NCBI RefSeq assembly: GCF_002007215.1
Contig: NZ_MUHX01000015.1
Location: 1-61,580 of the forward strand
Direction: 5' to 3'
Length of the DNA stretch: 61,580 nt
From: Pyramidobacter sp. C12-8
GTDB taxonomy: Bacteria; Synergistota; Synergistia; Synergistales; Dethiosulfovibrionaceae
Within the stretch, counting starts at the first letter, position 1, and every line of letters begins with the position of its first letter. Below the pieces are notes generated by a model. It saw only the letters and a program-made list of their open reading frames with translations. It did not search any database and was not told the DNA's origin. Shown here in pieces: positions 42,122 through 49,319 of the stretch. A program made the translations under genes and the position numbers.

Positions 42122-43540
42122 ATGCCCGTGTACAAGGAAACGATCGCCGCTCTTCTGGCGGCCGCTGTGCTGGCCGTCCCCGCCGCGGCGAAGGACGGCC
42201 GCGCCTCAAAACGCCCCGAACGTCCCGTGCTGACGACGGAGACGGCCCTTGAACTGGCCTGCGCGAACAATCCCTCGCTGGCGGCCGCCGAGGCCCGCAT
42301 CGAACAGGCCCGGCAGCAGCTCGCCCAGGCCCGCGCCGACAAACTGCCCAAGCTGTACGCCGCGCTCGCCGGGGCGTGGCAGGGCGAGGAGGGAAAAGTT
42401 CCTGCTGTTGTAACCGTCGATCCAAAGTCCGATCCGCCTAAAGTTTTCAGCGGTTACGCCCTCAATTCCTTCGAAGAGGCGTATCAGGCCGCGCTCGGCG
42501 TGCAGTGGCTGCTTTTCAGCAGCGGCGCCGTCGAGAACACGATCGCCGCGCGCACAATGGCCTTCCGCGGCATTCAGACCCGCGAAGTCCGCACCGGCCA
42601 GGCCGTGGAGAACGCCGTGCTCGTCTCCTATTACAACCTGCAGCGCGCCCGCGCCAAGCTGGCCGTGGCCGAAGAGGTGCTCGCGCTTTCCAAAGAACAT
42701 CTGTCGCAGGTCAGGAACTTTTTCAAGTACGGCGTCGTCGCTCAGGACGAAGTGCTGCGCGTGGAAGTCGACGTGTCCAACGGCGAGCTGAACGTGATCT
42801 CCGCCAAAAACGCCGTGGACGTGCGCTGGCGCGCGCTCGAACGCGCCGTCGGCACCGAGCTGCGCTCGAAATTCGACCTGCCGGAGCCGGACCGGAACGC
42901 GGCGCCGAAAGACGCGCCCCACTGGGACGAGGCCAGCCTTTACGCCCTGCGTCCCGAGCTGAAGGCGCTCGATTTCTCGCGCCGCGCCGCGCTGGCCGTC
43001 GCCGCCGCGTCGCGCGCGTCTACCGGTCCGAAGATTGTCGCCGGCGGAGAAGTTTTCAACACGGGGCGCGATTTCTGGCCCGACGATCTGGACACGTGGA
43101 AGCTGTCGCTCAGCCTGCGATGGGATTTCTACGACGGCGGCAAGGCCCGCGCCCAGGTCAAGGAGTACAGAGCGCGGGCGCAGGAACTGCTCGCCCAGAT
43201 CGAAGACGTGAAACGGCAGGTCGCGCTGGAGGTCTCGTCGGCGCAGCTGAACTTCGAATCGGCGCGCCAGCGCATCGACGTGGCTTCACGCCAGGTCGCC
43301 AGCGCGCAGGAAGATTACCGCATGGCCCTGTTGCGCTATAAATCCAGCGTCGGCACCAACCTCGACGTGCTCGACGCCCGCACCGCCCTGACCAACGCCC
43401 GCACTCAGCTCGTCGACGCCGTTTACGACATGAACAGCAGCCGCGCCGATCTCGACTACGCGCTCGGCCTTTCGGAACGGTTCAAGCTGCCCGACGCCGT
43501 TCCGCCCGCGGCGGCAGGACGGAACGGCGCGAAAAATTGA
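42122..43540 (+). CDS. TolC-family outer-membrane efflux protein
   Basis: Outer-membrane channel component of about 472 residues. A signal peptide (TIAALLAAAVLAVPAAA) is followed by two OEP repeats: first TTETALELACANNPSLAAAE, second beginning near residue 285 (ASLYALRPELKALDFSRRAA). Long amphipathic coiled helices (EARIEQARQQLAQARADKLP; RQRIDVASRQVASAQEDYRM) and SSVGTNLDVLDARTALTNAR are typical. AGGAGG lies 3 nt before the ATG at 42122 and 9 nt before an in-frame GTG at 42128, so either may be used. No membrane-fusion or inner-membrane pump gene is adjacent, so it probably partners with unlinked systems. Confidence 0.92.
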   Translation: MPVYKETIAALLAAAVLAVPAAAKDGRASKRPERPVLTTETALELACANNPSLAAAEARIEQARQQLAQARADKLPKLYAALAGAWQGEEGKVPAVVTVDPKSDPPKVFSGYALNSFEEAYQAALGVQWLLFSSGAVENTIAARTMAFRGIQTREVRTGQAVENAVLVSYYNLQRARAKLAVAEEVLALSKEHLSQVRNFFKYGVVAQDEVLRVEVDVSNGELNVISAKNAVDVRWRALERAVGTELRSKFDLPEPDRNAAPKDAPHWDEASLYALRPELKALDFSRRAALAVAAASRASTGPKIVAGGEVFNTGRDFWPDDLDTWKLSLSLRWDFYDGGKARAQVKEYRARAQELLAQIEDVKRQVALEVSSAQLNFESARQRIDVASRQVASAQEDYRMALLRYKSSVGTNLDVLDARTALTNARTQLVDAVYDMNSSRADLDYALGLSERFKLPDAVPPAAAGRNGAKN

Positions 43541-43548
43541 AAAGCGAG

Positions 43549-43600
43549 GCGGCGGAGCGGTCGTTTTCATCGAACAAGCGGCCGTTTCGCCGCGCTCTTT
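43549..43600 (+). terminator. Probable terminator after the TolC-family gene
   Basis: GCGGCG and GCGGTCG on the left pair (with G-T pairs and a 2-nt bulge) with CGGCCGT and CGCCGC on the right, then GCTC and TTTT. Less regular than the other terminators here. The rest of the gap to 43702 shows nothing else. Confidence 0.5.
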
Positions 43601-43702
43601 TCGCGCTTTTTCGCCCGCCGAAGGCTCGTCGAAAGGACGACACAGGATGGAGGTTGTTCTCCCGAGCCGCACGCCGCGAACGAAGAAATTTGCATTTGCC
43701 CG

Positions 43703-43730
43703 TTGACTTTTGACGAAAACCCTTTATAAT
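43703..43730 (+). promoter_or_regulatory. Promoter of the tRNA cluster
   Basis: TTGACT (43703-43708), 16-nt spacer, TATAAT (43725-43730). The predicted start is only about 7 nt before the first tRNA, leaving almost no 5' leader. Confidence 0.85.
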
Positions 43731-43743
43731 GTCTTCCTGTCAG

Positions 43744-43819
43744 GCCGGCGTAGCTCAGTTGGTAGAGCAGCTGACTTGTAATCAGCAGGTCATCAGTCCG
43801 ACTCTGATCGCCGGCTCCA
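43744..43819 (+). tRNA. tRNA-Thr (anticodon UGU)
   Basis: 76-nt cloverleaf with encoded CCA: acceptor GCCGGCG/CGCCGGC, D arm GCTC/GAGC, anticodon arm GCTGA-CTTGTAA-TCAGC with anticodon TGT, T arm ATCAG-TCCGACT-CTGAT, discriminator T. The T loop begins TCC instead of TTC, so position 55 is C, not the near-universal U. Confidence 0.95.
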
Positions 43820-43842
43820 GTTTTGACAACTTCATACGACGT

Positions 43843-43928
43843 GGTAGTGTGGCCGAGTGGTCAATGGCATCAGACTGTAAATCTGACGGCGAGAGCCTAC
43901 GGTGGTTCAAATCCACCCGCTACCACCA
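43843..43928 (+). tRNA. tRNA-Tyr (anticodon GUA)
   Basis: 86-nt type II tRNA with long variable arm and encoded CCA: acceptor GGTAGTG/CGCTACC with one G-T pair, anticodon loop CTGTAAA (anticodon GTA), normal T arm GGTGG-TTCAAAT-CCACC, discriminator A. Confidence 0.95.
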
Positions 43929-43936
43929 TTTTTTAA

Positions 43937-44012
43937 GCCGACTTAGCTCAGTAGGTAGAGCACATCCATGGTAAGGATGGGGTCCCCGGTCCGAATCCGG
44001 GAGTCGGCTCCA
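43937..44012 (+). tRNA. tRNA-Thr (anticodon GGU)
   Basis: 76-nt cloverleaf with encoded CCA: acceptor GCCGACT/AGTCGGC, anticodon arm CATCC-ATGGTAA-GGATG with anticodon GGT, T arm CCCGG-TCCGAAT-CCGGG, discriminator T. As in the UGU isoacceptor, T-loop position 55 is C. Position 32 is A, which is also uncommon. Confidence 0.95.
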
Positions 44013-44030
44013 TTTTTTACCGCGAAAAAC

Positions 44031-44072
44031 AAAAAAGCGCAGACCTTTGGGATCAAGGGTCTGCGCTTTTTT
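44031..44072. terminator. Bidirectional terminator after the tRNA cluster
   Basis: A6-GCGCAGACC (44031-44045) and GGTCTGCGC-T6 (44058-44072) form a 9-bp GC stem extended by A/T on both sides, shared with the converging SYLF-domain gene. Confidence 0.9.
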
Positions 44073-44095
44073 GTTCCGGGACCGAAAGAACGAGT

Positions 44096-44779
44096 TTACT
44101 TTGCCAGGGAAATCAGCCGGTTGAGTTTTCTGATCAGCGCCTGCACGTCCTTACGCGCCGGTCTGCGGTGAAAGATCTGGACGTTGTTCAGGTGTCTGCC
44201 CCAGCAGGCATCGTTGACGCGGGGCAGTTCGCTGATCACCGAGCCGTCGAGGGCCACGCCGGCGAAAACGCCTTTGGTGATCGAGTAGCTGAAGATCGGC
44301 GCGTCGGCGTTGATGTTGGTGCCGACGTAGGAGTTGCGTCCGCTCGGGCCGGCCACGGCAGCGACGTCGGCCCCCAGCGTGAAGGTGCCGCCGCGGAATG
44401 CCTTCATGCCTTTTTCATTGTTGACGGTCAAAACCAGCGCCGTCGAAGAAGCGCCGATCTGCAGTCCGACCGACCCGCCGCTGATGCTGAAAAACGCCGG
44501 TCCGTACCATTGGCCCGTCTTGGGATCATGACGCAGCATCAACCCCTCGCCGTAACGGCCGCCGACGATGAGTCCCGCCTTGACGACGTTGGGGAAAATG
44601 GCCACGCCGACGCCTTCCTTGACTGACTGTGCCAGTCCCGCCGCCGATTTGGAGCGGATCATTTTATCCACGGCCGCCTGCGCTTCCTTCACCCGCGCCG
44701 CCACGTGATAATCCTTCGCCTGAACTGCCGTGCAGCATGAAACCGCCAAGAACAAAATCACACCGAGAAATTTTTTCAT
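44096..44779 (-). CDS. SYLF (Ysc84-like) domain protein, exported
   Basis: Exported 227-residue protein with signal peptide (KKFLGVILFLAVSCCTAVQA) and a SYLF/Ysc84 lipid-binding domain: VKEGVGVAIFPNVVKAGLIV near residue 55, GGRYGEGLMLRHD, FFSISGGSVGLQIGASSTAL near 95, FTLGADVAAVAGPSGRNSY near 132 and YSITKGVFAGVALDGSVIS near 163. The start is behind GGAGGT. In bacteria the domain is linked to envelope or outer-membrane lipid association, but the precise role is unknown. It is divergent from the aspartoacylase-like gene. Confidence 0.9.
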   Translation of the reverse strand: MKKFLGVILFLAVSCCTAVQAKDYHVAARVKEAQAAVDKMIRSKSAAGLAQSVKEGVGVAIFPNVVKAGLIVGGRYGEGLMLRHDPKTGQWYGPAFFSISGGSVGLQIGASSTALVLTVNNEKGMKAFRGGTFTLGADVAAVAGPSGRNSYVGTNINADAPIFSYSITKGVFAGVALDGSVISELPRVNDACWGRHLNNVQIFHRRPARKDVQALIRKLNRLISLAK

Positions 44780-44842
44780 GTGACACCTCCGCTTTTAAGG
44801 TGCTTTTATTTTATCATCATCCGCGTAGAAAGTCGCAGACGT

Positions 44843-44851
44843 TGGTATAAT
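44843..44851 (+). promoter_or_regulatory. Extended -10 promoter of the aspartoacylase-like gene
   Basis: TGG directly precedes a perfect TATAAT (44846-44851), giving an extended -10 (TGnTATAAT); no good -35 is present. The start codon is 65 nt downstream. Confidence 0.5.
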
Positions 44852-44915
44852 GATCCCGGAAGAATAACGGCACAGCGTGGAATGCGGCAGCGAAATCCAA
44901 CGGAGGGGGACAAAA

Positions 44916-46001
44916 ATGGTCTGCACACGTTTTCAAAAATTTGCGGCAGCCGCCGGGATGGCGACGGTTTTAGCTCTGAACGGCGCGGCGGCGCGGGCGG
45001 CTTTTCGGCTGGACGTGCGGCCGGGATACGGCGTGACGGGGATCAAATGGCTTTCCGACTACAATCCCAATCTCAGAGGCACCGATTACGACACGGCGGT
45101 CTACGTGATGGAGGGCAAGAAGCCGGGCGCGACGGCGCTGATCCTGGCGGGGACGCATCCGCGCGAGATCGGCGGCGTGCTGACGGCGGAAGTTCTTCTC
45201 GAAAACGCGGAAGTCGAACAGGGCAAGCTGTTCGTCATCCCCTGCCTGAACGCCGCCGGCATGTCGGTGCCGGACGCGCTCGGGCAAGTGCCCCATCAGC
45301 TGCCGTTCGAAAGCCGCCAGGGCAAGCGCTGGCTGTATTACGGCGATCGCCGCATACCGCTGAAGAAAGGCGAGAGCGACCCCGAACATTTCGTCCACCC
45401 GCTCGGTTACGTTCACAAAGACGGCTCCGAATGGCGCAACGTCAACCGCAATTATCCCGGCGTCGCCGACGGAACGCCTGCGCAGATGGTGACGTTCGGC
45501 GTCATGGAGCTGATCCGCCGCGAAAAGCCCGGTTCCTGTCTCGACATGCACGAAGCGACCGCGCCGGAGGAAGTGTTCGATCCCCGCGACGGCAAAAAAC
45601 ATCCCGGCGGTTCGCTCTCTTACTCTCTGATCACTCATCCGAAATACCTCGAGCCATGCATCGAGATGATCCTGGAGCTCGAAGAGCGAGGCGTTTCTCT
45701 CAAGCCCAAACAGTCCGTCCCCGGCTTTCGGGGCATCTCCCACTACGAGATCGGCGAAGGGACGCCCTGCGTCCCGTTTCTCAGCGAAACGCCCAATCCG
45801 GCGATGAACGCGCATGCAGTCGGCGCCGATCCGCTCCGCGACGCCAGACATCCGCTCGAAGAGCGCGTCGGCATTACGGCGGAAGTGTTGAGAGTCTGGT
45901 TCGAAAAGTTTCCCGAACTGACCGGCGCGCCGCTGGCGGTGAACGGTCTGCCCTCCAAAAAGCAGATCGAAGCGCAGGGCGTGGGGGCGTGGCTGCAATA
46001 A
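44916..46001 (+). CDS. Exported succinylglutamate desuccinylase/aspartoacylase-like zinc hydrolase
   Basis: Predicted zinc carboxypeptidase-fold hydrolase (M14/AstE-ASPA group) of 361 residues with a signal peptide (RFQKFAAAAGMATVLALNGA). Zinc ligands are suggested by AGTHPREIGGVL near residue 77 (HxxE) and SCLDMHEATAPEE near 208; NVNRNYPG near 182 matches the substrate-binding Arg-Asn region. The ATG at 44916 is 6 nt behind GGAGGGGG; an upstream start adds 13 residues ahead of the signal peptide and is rejected. Export suggests a role on a peptide or N-acyl amino acid outside the cytoplasm rather than in arginine catabolism. Substrate unknown. Confidence 0.82.
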   Translation: MVCTRFQKFAAAAGMATVLALNGAAARAAFRLDVRPGYGVTGIKWLSDYNPNLRGTDYDTAVYVMEGKKPGATALILAGTHPREIGGVLTAEVLLENAEVEQGKLFVIPCLNAAGMSVPDALGQVPHQLPFESRQGKRWLYYGDRRIPLKKGESDPEHFVHPLGYVHKDGSEWRNVNRNYPGVADGTPAQMVTFGVMELIRREKPGSCLDMHEATAPEEVFDPRDGKKHPGGSLSYSLITHPKYLEPCIEMILELEERGVSLKPKQSVPGFRGISHYEIGEGTPCVPFLSETPNPAMNAHAVGADPLRDARHPLEERVGITAEVLRVWFEKFPELTGAPLAVNGLPSKKQIEAQGVGAWLQ

Positions 46002-46178
46002 CGAAAGCGCGGCAGCGAAGGCGAAAACGGCGCGTTCGCAGACGGATTTTGGCCGCTTGCCGAGACCTTCCGCCCGTGTTATATTCTTTGTGATTTTAAA
46101 GCGTGGTCCGACGGAAGCCGGAAGAGGGCTTCGGGCGTCGAGAGAGAGAGACGAGAGCGACGAAAGGAGCGAATGAAG

Positions 46179-46802
46179 ATGAAAAAGTTTGCACGCGTGA
46201 TGGCAGCGTGCGCGCTGGCTGCCTGCGCCGCGGCCTCGGCCGGGGCGAAAACGCTGGATCCCGGCGCGGCGGAACTGAAAAGGATGAGCATCTTCCTGAG
46301 CAATTTCACCGAGCTGGGCTACTACGGCTTCGACGTGGGGGAAGACGGCAGCGACGGCCTGCTGCACATGAAGAGCGAAGAAGGTCTGGCCGAGCTGATC
46401 CGTTTCGGCGTCTGGCACAATTACGTGAACAACTTCAAAAGCCGCGTCAAACGCTGCGCCGACAAAAACTGCCCGTACGGCTCGCTGACGATCGACGGAA
46501 AATTCGTGGCCGAGACGGTGAAAAAGTATTTCGACATCGATCTGAAGAATCGCAACATGGAGGGTTCCGACTTCCATTACGACGGGAAACTCTACCACTT
46601 CGAGGGCGCCGACGGCGAGTCCGTCTATTACGCGCAGGTGAAGCAAGTCTTCGAAGAAGCCAGGATGCTGCGCATGACCGGCGATATCTACAACGTCGAG
46701 GACGAGAGCGACCGCCCCGCCACGTTCGAGGCCTGGGTCACGCCCAAGACCAAACAGCGGAACCGCTACACGATCCTGTCGCTGGAAACGCAGTGGAAGT
46801 GA
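46179..46802 (+). CDS. Exported protein of unknown function
   Basis: Unrecognised secreted protein of about 207 residues. The signal peptide (KKFARVMAACALAACAAASA) ends near residue 23. The mature part is mixed alpha/beta with two close Cys residues (RCADKNCPYGSLTID) and aromatic-rich segments (NFTELGYYGFDVGEDGSDGL; LIRFGVWHNYVNNFKSRVKR). AAGGAG lies 3 nt from an ATG at 46173 and 9 nt from ATG 46179; the latter is preferred. Monocistronic, closed by a terminator. No function is proposed. Confidence 0.8.
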   Translation: MKKFARVMAACALAACAAASAGAKTLDPGAAELKRMSIFLSNFTELGYYGFDVGEDGSDGLLHMKSEEGLAELIRFGVWHNYVNNFKSRVKRCADKNCPYGSLTIDGKFVAETVKKYFDIDLKNRNMEGSDFHYDGKLYHFEGADGESVYYAQVKQVFEEARMLRMTGDIYNVEDESDRPATFEAWVTPKTKQRNRYTILSLETQWK

Positions 46803-46822
46803 TTTTTTCAGAAAAACTCAAC

Positions 46823-46868
46823 GAGGGAAGCTCTTTCGCGCCGCAGCGCGGAGGAACTTCCCTCATTT
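46823..46868 (+). terminator. Terminator after the unknown secreted protein
   Basis: GAGGGAAG (46823-46830) pairs with CTTCCCTC (46857-46864), with an inner CGCG/CGCG stem, followed by ATTTTA. Confidence 0.75.
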
Positions 46869-46998
46869 TAATGCAAAAATCCCGCCGGCATCGGGCCGGC
46901 CAGCCTCATCCGAATGGTACGGACCTGTGCCATTGAGCCGCCGCGCGCCAAATCATCGGCGCCGAATGAAGAAAATCTAAGTTTCTCTTTTTTCTCGA

Positions 46999-47026
46999 TT
47001 GACAAGGGATATTTTTTTAGTATAGT
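46999..47026 (+). promoter_or_regulatory. Promoter of the IclR/hut genes
   Basis: TTGACA (46999-47004), 16-nt spacer, TATAGT (47021-47026): near consensus, 47 nt before the IclR gene start. The AT-rich start region (TATATTAAACAATTTTTAAG) could hold an autoregulatory site. Confidence 0.85.
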
Positions 47027-47072
47027 TATATTAAACAATTTTTAAGACGGAGCGTCCCACTTTTGGAGGTTC

Positions 47073-47831
47073 ATGATGGATTCGACAGGACAGCAGAGCA
47101 AAAACGACGCCGTGGGCAAAGTCATTCGCCTGATGGAGGCGCTGGTGCGCTCCGAACGGGTGACGAGCGTGCGCGATCTGGCTGCGGCGGCGGGCGTTCC
47201 GCGCAGTACGGCGCATCGTTTTCTGGCGGCGCTGGAATCCTACGGCTGGGCGGTTCAAGACGCCGAAAGCGGCGCCTACCGCGCCGGGCTTCGTTTCTTC
47301 CTGCTCAACCACCGCCCCGTGCTCTTCGAGGCGCTGGTACGCTGCGCCAGAGAGCCGATGCGGCGGCTTGTGGAACGCACGGGGAAAACCGCGATCCTGA
47401 GCGTGATCGAGGGCACGGGCGGCCTGTGCGTCCACACCGAAGAGCCGGAGATCGCCGTCAAGTTCGTGGCGCGCGAGGGCATGAGCGTGCCGCTCTGCGC
47501 CGGCGCCACGGGGCTGGTACTGCTGGCGTTCTGCGAGACGAGCCTGCGCGAGCGGATCCTGGCCTCGCCGCTGAAAATGCCCGACGGCTCGGCGGCCGAC
47601 GCGCTACGGCTGCGGGAGCGCGTCGCCGGGATCCGGCGCGCGGGCTGCGCCCATTCGCGCGAAGAGTGGATGGCCAACGCCGAGGATCTGAGCGTGCCGC
47701 TGTACGACCGTCACGGCCATTTTGTGGCGCAGCTGGGCATCGCCGGCGTGGCGGGAACGTTCGGGAACTGGGAAGCCGATCTGCTGCCGGCGCTGAAAAG
47801 CGCGGCGGCAGAGATCGCTTCGTTGATGTAA
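47073..47831 (+). CDS. IclR-family transcriptional regulator (probable hut regulator)
   Basis: Regulator of 252 residues. Residues ~12-70 form the IclR winged helix (AVGKVIRLMEALVRSERVTS, VRDLAAAAGVPRSTAHRFLA) and ~80-250 the GAF-like effector domain (LVERTGKTAILSVIEGTGGL, VPLCAGATGLVLLAF, RAGCAHSREEWMANAEDLSV). ATG codons at 47073 and 47076 both lie behind GGAGGT. It is 22 nt upstream of hutI on the same strand, so it probably controls histidine degradation; hut operons are more often run by HutC or HutP, so effector identity (urocanate?) is inference. Confidence 0.9.
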   Translation: MMDSTGQQSKNDAVGKVIRLMEALVRSERVTSVRDLAAAAGVPRSTAHRFLAALESYGWAVQDAESGAYRAGLRFFLLNHRPVLFEALVRCAREPMRRLVERTGKTAILSVIEGTGGLCVHTEEPEIAVKFVAREGMSVPLCAGATGLVLLAFCETSLRERILASPLKMPDGSAADALRLRERVAGIRRAGCAHSREEWMANAEDLSVPLYDRHGHFVAQLGIAGVAGTFGNWEADLLPALKSAAAEIASLM

Positions 47832-47853
47832 CGATTCAAAAGGAGGCGAAGGG

Positions 47854-49104
47854 ATGAGCGGAAAACTGTTTTACAACACGGCGATCGCCACGCCGCTGAT
47901 GGGCGGCGCGCCGGCGGCGGGGGCCGCGCAGGGGCGCGTCGCGTCGTGGGAGAAGGGCGCGCTGTTCGTCGAGGGCGGCCTGATCGCCGCCGTCGGCGAC
48001 GAGGCGGAAGTGCGCGCGGCTCTCGCCGCGAAGGACGCGGAGATCGAAGAGGAGCGCGACTGCGAGGGCGCGGCGATGATCCCCGGCTTCGTCGATCCGC
48101 ACACGCACATTTGCTTTGCGGCGCGGCGCGAAAAGGAATTCACGATGCGCCTGCAGGGCAAAACGTATCTGGAGATCCTCGGCGCGGGCGGCGGCATCCT
48201 TTCCAGCGTCAACGCCGTCAAGGCGGCCAGCGAGGAGGAACTGTTCGAGACCACGCGCGAGAACGTGCTCTCGGCCCTGAACTTCGGCACTACGACCATG
48301 GAAGTGAAAAGCGGTTACGGTCTGGACACCGCCGAAGAACTGAAAATGCTGCGCGTGATCGCCCGCCTCGGCGAGGAGACGCCGCTGGACATCGTGCCCA
48401 CGTTCATGGGCGCTCACGCCGTGCCTGCGGAATACAAGGGGCGCGCCGACGATTTCGTCGATATTCTCGTCGATGAAATGCTGCCCGCCGTTAAAAAACA
48501 GGGCATCGCGCGCTACTGCGACGTGTTCTGCGAGACGGGCGTGTACACCGTGCCGCAAAGCCGCCGCATCCTCGAAGCGGCTCGCACGCTGGGCATGAAG
48601 CTGCGCATCCACGCCGACGAAGTGGACGACACGCAGGGCGCGGGGCTGGCGGCGGAACTGCGCGTCGCCTCGGCCGAACACCTGCTGGCGGCCAACGAAA
48701 AGAATCTCAGGGCCATGGCGGAAGCCGGCGTCATCGCCGATGTGCTGCCCGCCACGGCGTACAGCCTGCGCAAGCCCTATGCCGACGCGCGCCGCATGAT
48801 CGCACTGGGCGTGCCCATGGCGCTGGCCACCGACTGCAACCCCGGCTCCTGCTTCTGCGAGTCGATGCCGTTCGTCTTCGGCCTGGCGGTGATGAACATG
48901 AACATGACCGTAGAAGAGGCGCTGACCGGCTGCACGCTCAACGCTGCTTGGTCCGTCGGCCTGCAGGACAGAGTCGGCAGCCTGGAGATCGGCAAACAGG
49001 CCGACTTTTTGCTGCTCGACGGCGATTCGCCGACGATCCTGGCTTATCACGCCGGCGTCAGTCCCGTCATGGAAGTGTACAAAAAAGGCGTTTACGTGGC
49101 GTAA
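47854..49104 (+). CDS. hutI: Imidazolonepropionase
   Basis: Third step of histidine degradation: hydrolyses 4-imidazolone-5-propionate to N-formimino-L-glutamate. Amidohydrolase superfamily member of 416 residues: metal ligands in VDPHTHICFAARREKEF near residue 81, KTYLEILGAGGGILSSV near 103, KSGYGLDTAEELKMLR near 150, LRIHADEVDD near 250, HLL near 275 and the Asp in ALATDCNPGS near 325. AAAGGAGG precedes the ATG. First enzyme gene of hutI-hutU-hutH. Confidence 0.95.
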   Translation: MSGKLFYNTAIATPLMGGAPAAGAAQGRVASWEKGALFVEGGLIAAVGDEAEVRAALAAKDAEIEEERDCEGAAMIPGFVDPHTHICFAARREKEFTMRLQGKTYLEILGAGGGILSSVNAVKAASEEELFETTRENVLSALNFGTTTMEVKSGYGLDTAEELKMLRVIARLGEETPLDIVPTFMGAHAVPAEYKGRADDFVDILVDEMLPAVKKQGIARYCDVFCETGVYTVPQSRRILEAARTLGMKLRIHADEVDDTQGAGLAAELRVASAEHLLAANEKNLRAMAEAGVIADVLPATAYSLRKPYADARRMIALGVPMALATDCNPGSCFCESMPFVFGLAVMNMNMTVEEALTGCTLNAAWSVGLQDRVGSLEIGKQADFLLLDGDSPTILAYHAGVSPVMEVYKKGVYVA

Positions 49105-49278
49105 AGACGCATCGAACGTTCTCGCGGAGACGTAGAAAAATAAAAAGCTGTCGGCCGCGAGGCAATTGGGTTGTTTTTGTTTGTCGTAAAACGTTCGTTC
49201 GCTTGATGGAAGTCCGTGGGGAAAAAGATCGGCAGGACGCGGTTCATCGGAAAAGGATTTTTCTCCGCTGTTCCGCTT

Positions 49279-49300
49279 CTCCGCGGGAGATCTTGTTTTA
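49279..49300 (+). repeat. Dispersed intergenic repeat, copy D
   Basis: CTCCGCGGGAGATCTTGTTTTA, 21 of 22 bases identical to the minus-strand sequence at 22911-22932. It lies directly before the hutU ribosome binding site. The rest of the 215-nt hutI-hutU gap contains another CGCGGAGACG motif near 49123, so the repeat element may be longer. No gene is supported in this gap. Confidence 0.6.
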
Positions 49301-49319
49301 TAAAAGGAGAGAAAAACAC

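Noticed and set aside
43744-44012. tRNA-Thr T-loop changes as tRNA pseudogenes.
   Set aside because: All stems pair fully, the anticodon loops are regular, CCA is encoded, and the same change occurs in two separate isoacceptors, so decay is unlikely.
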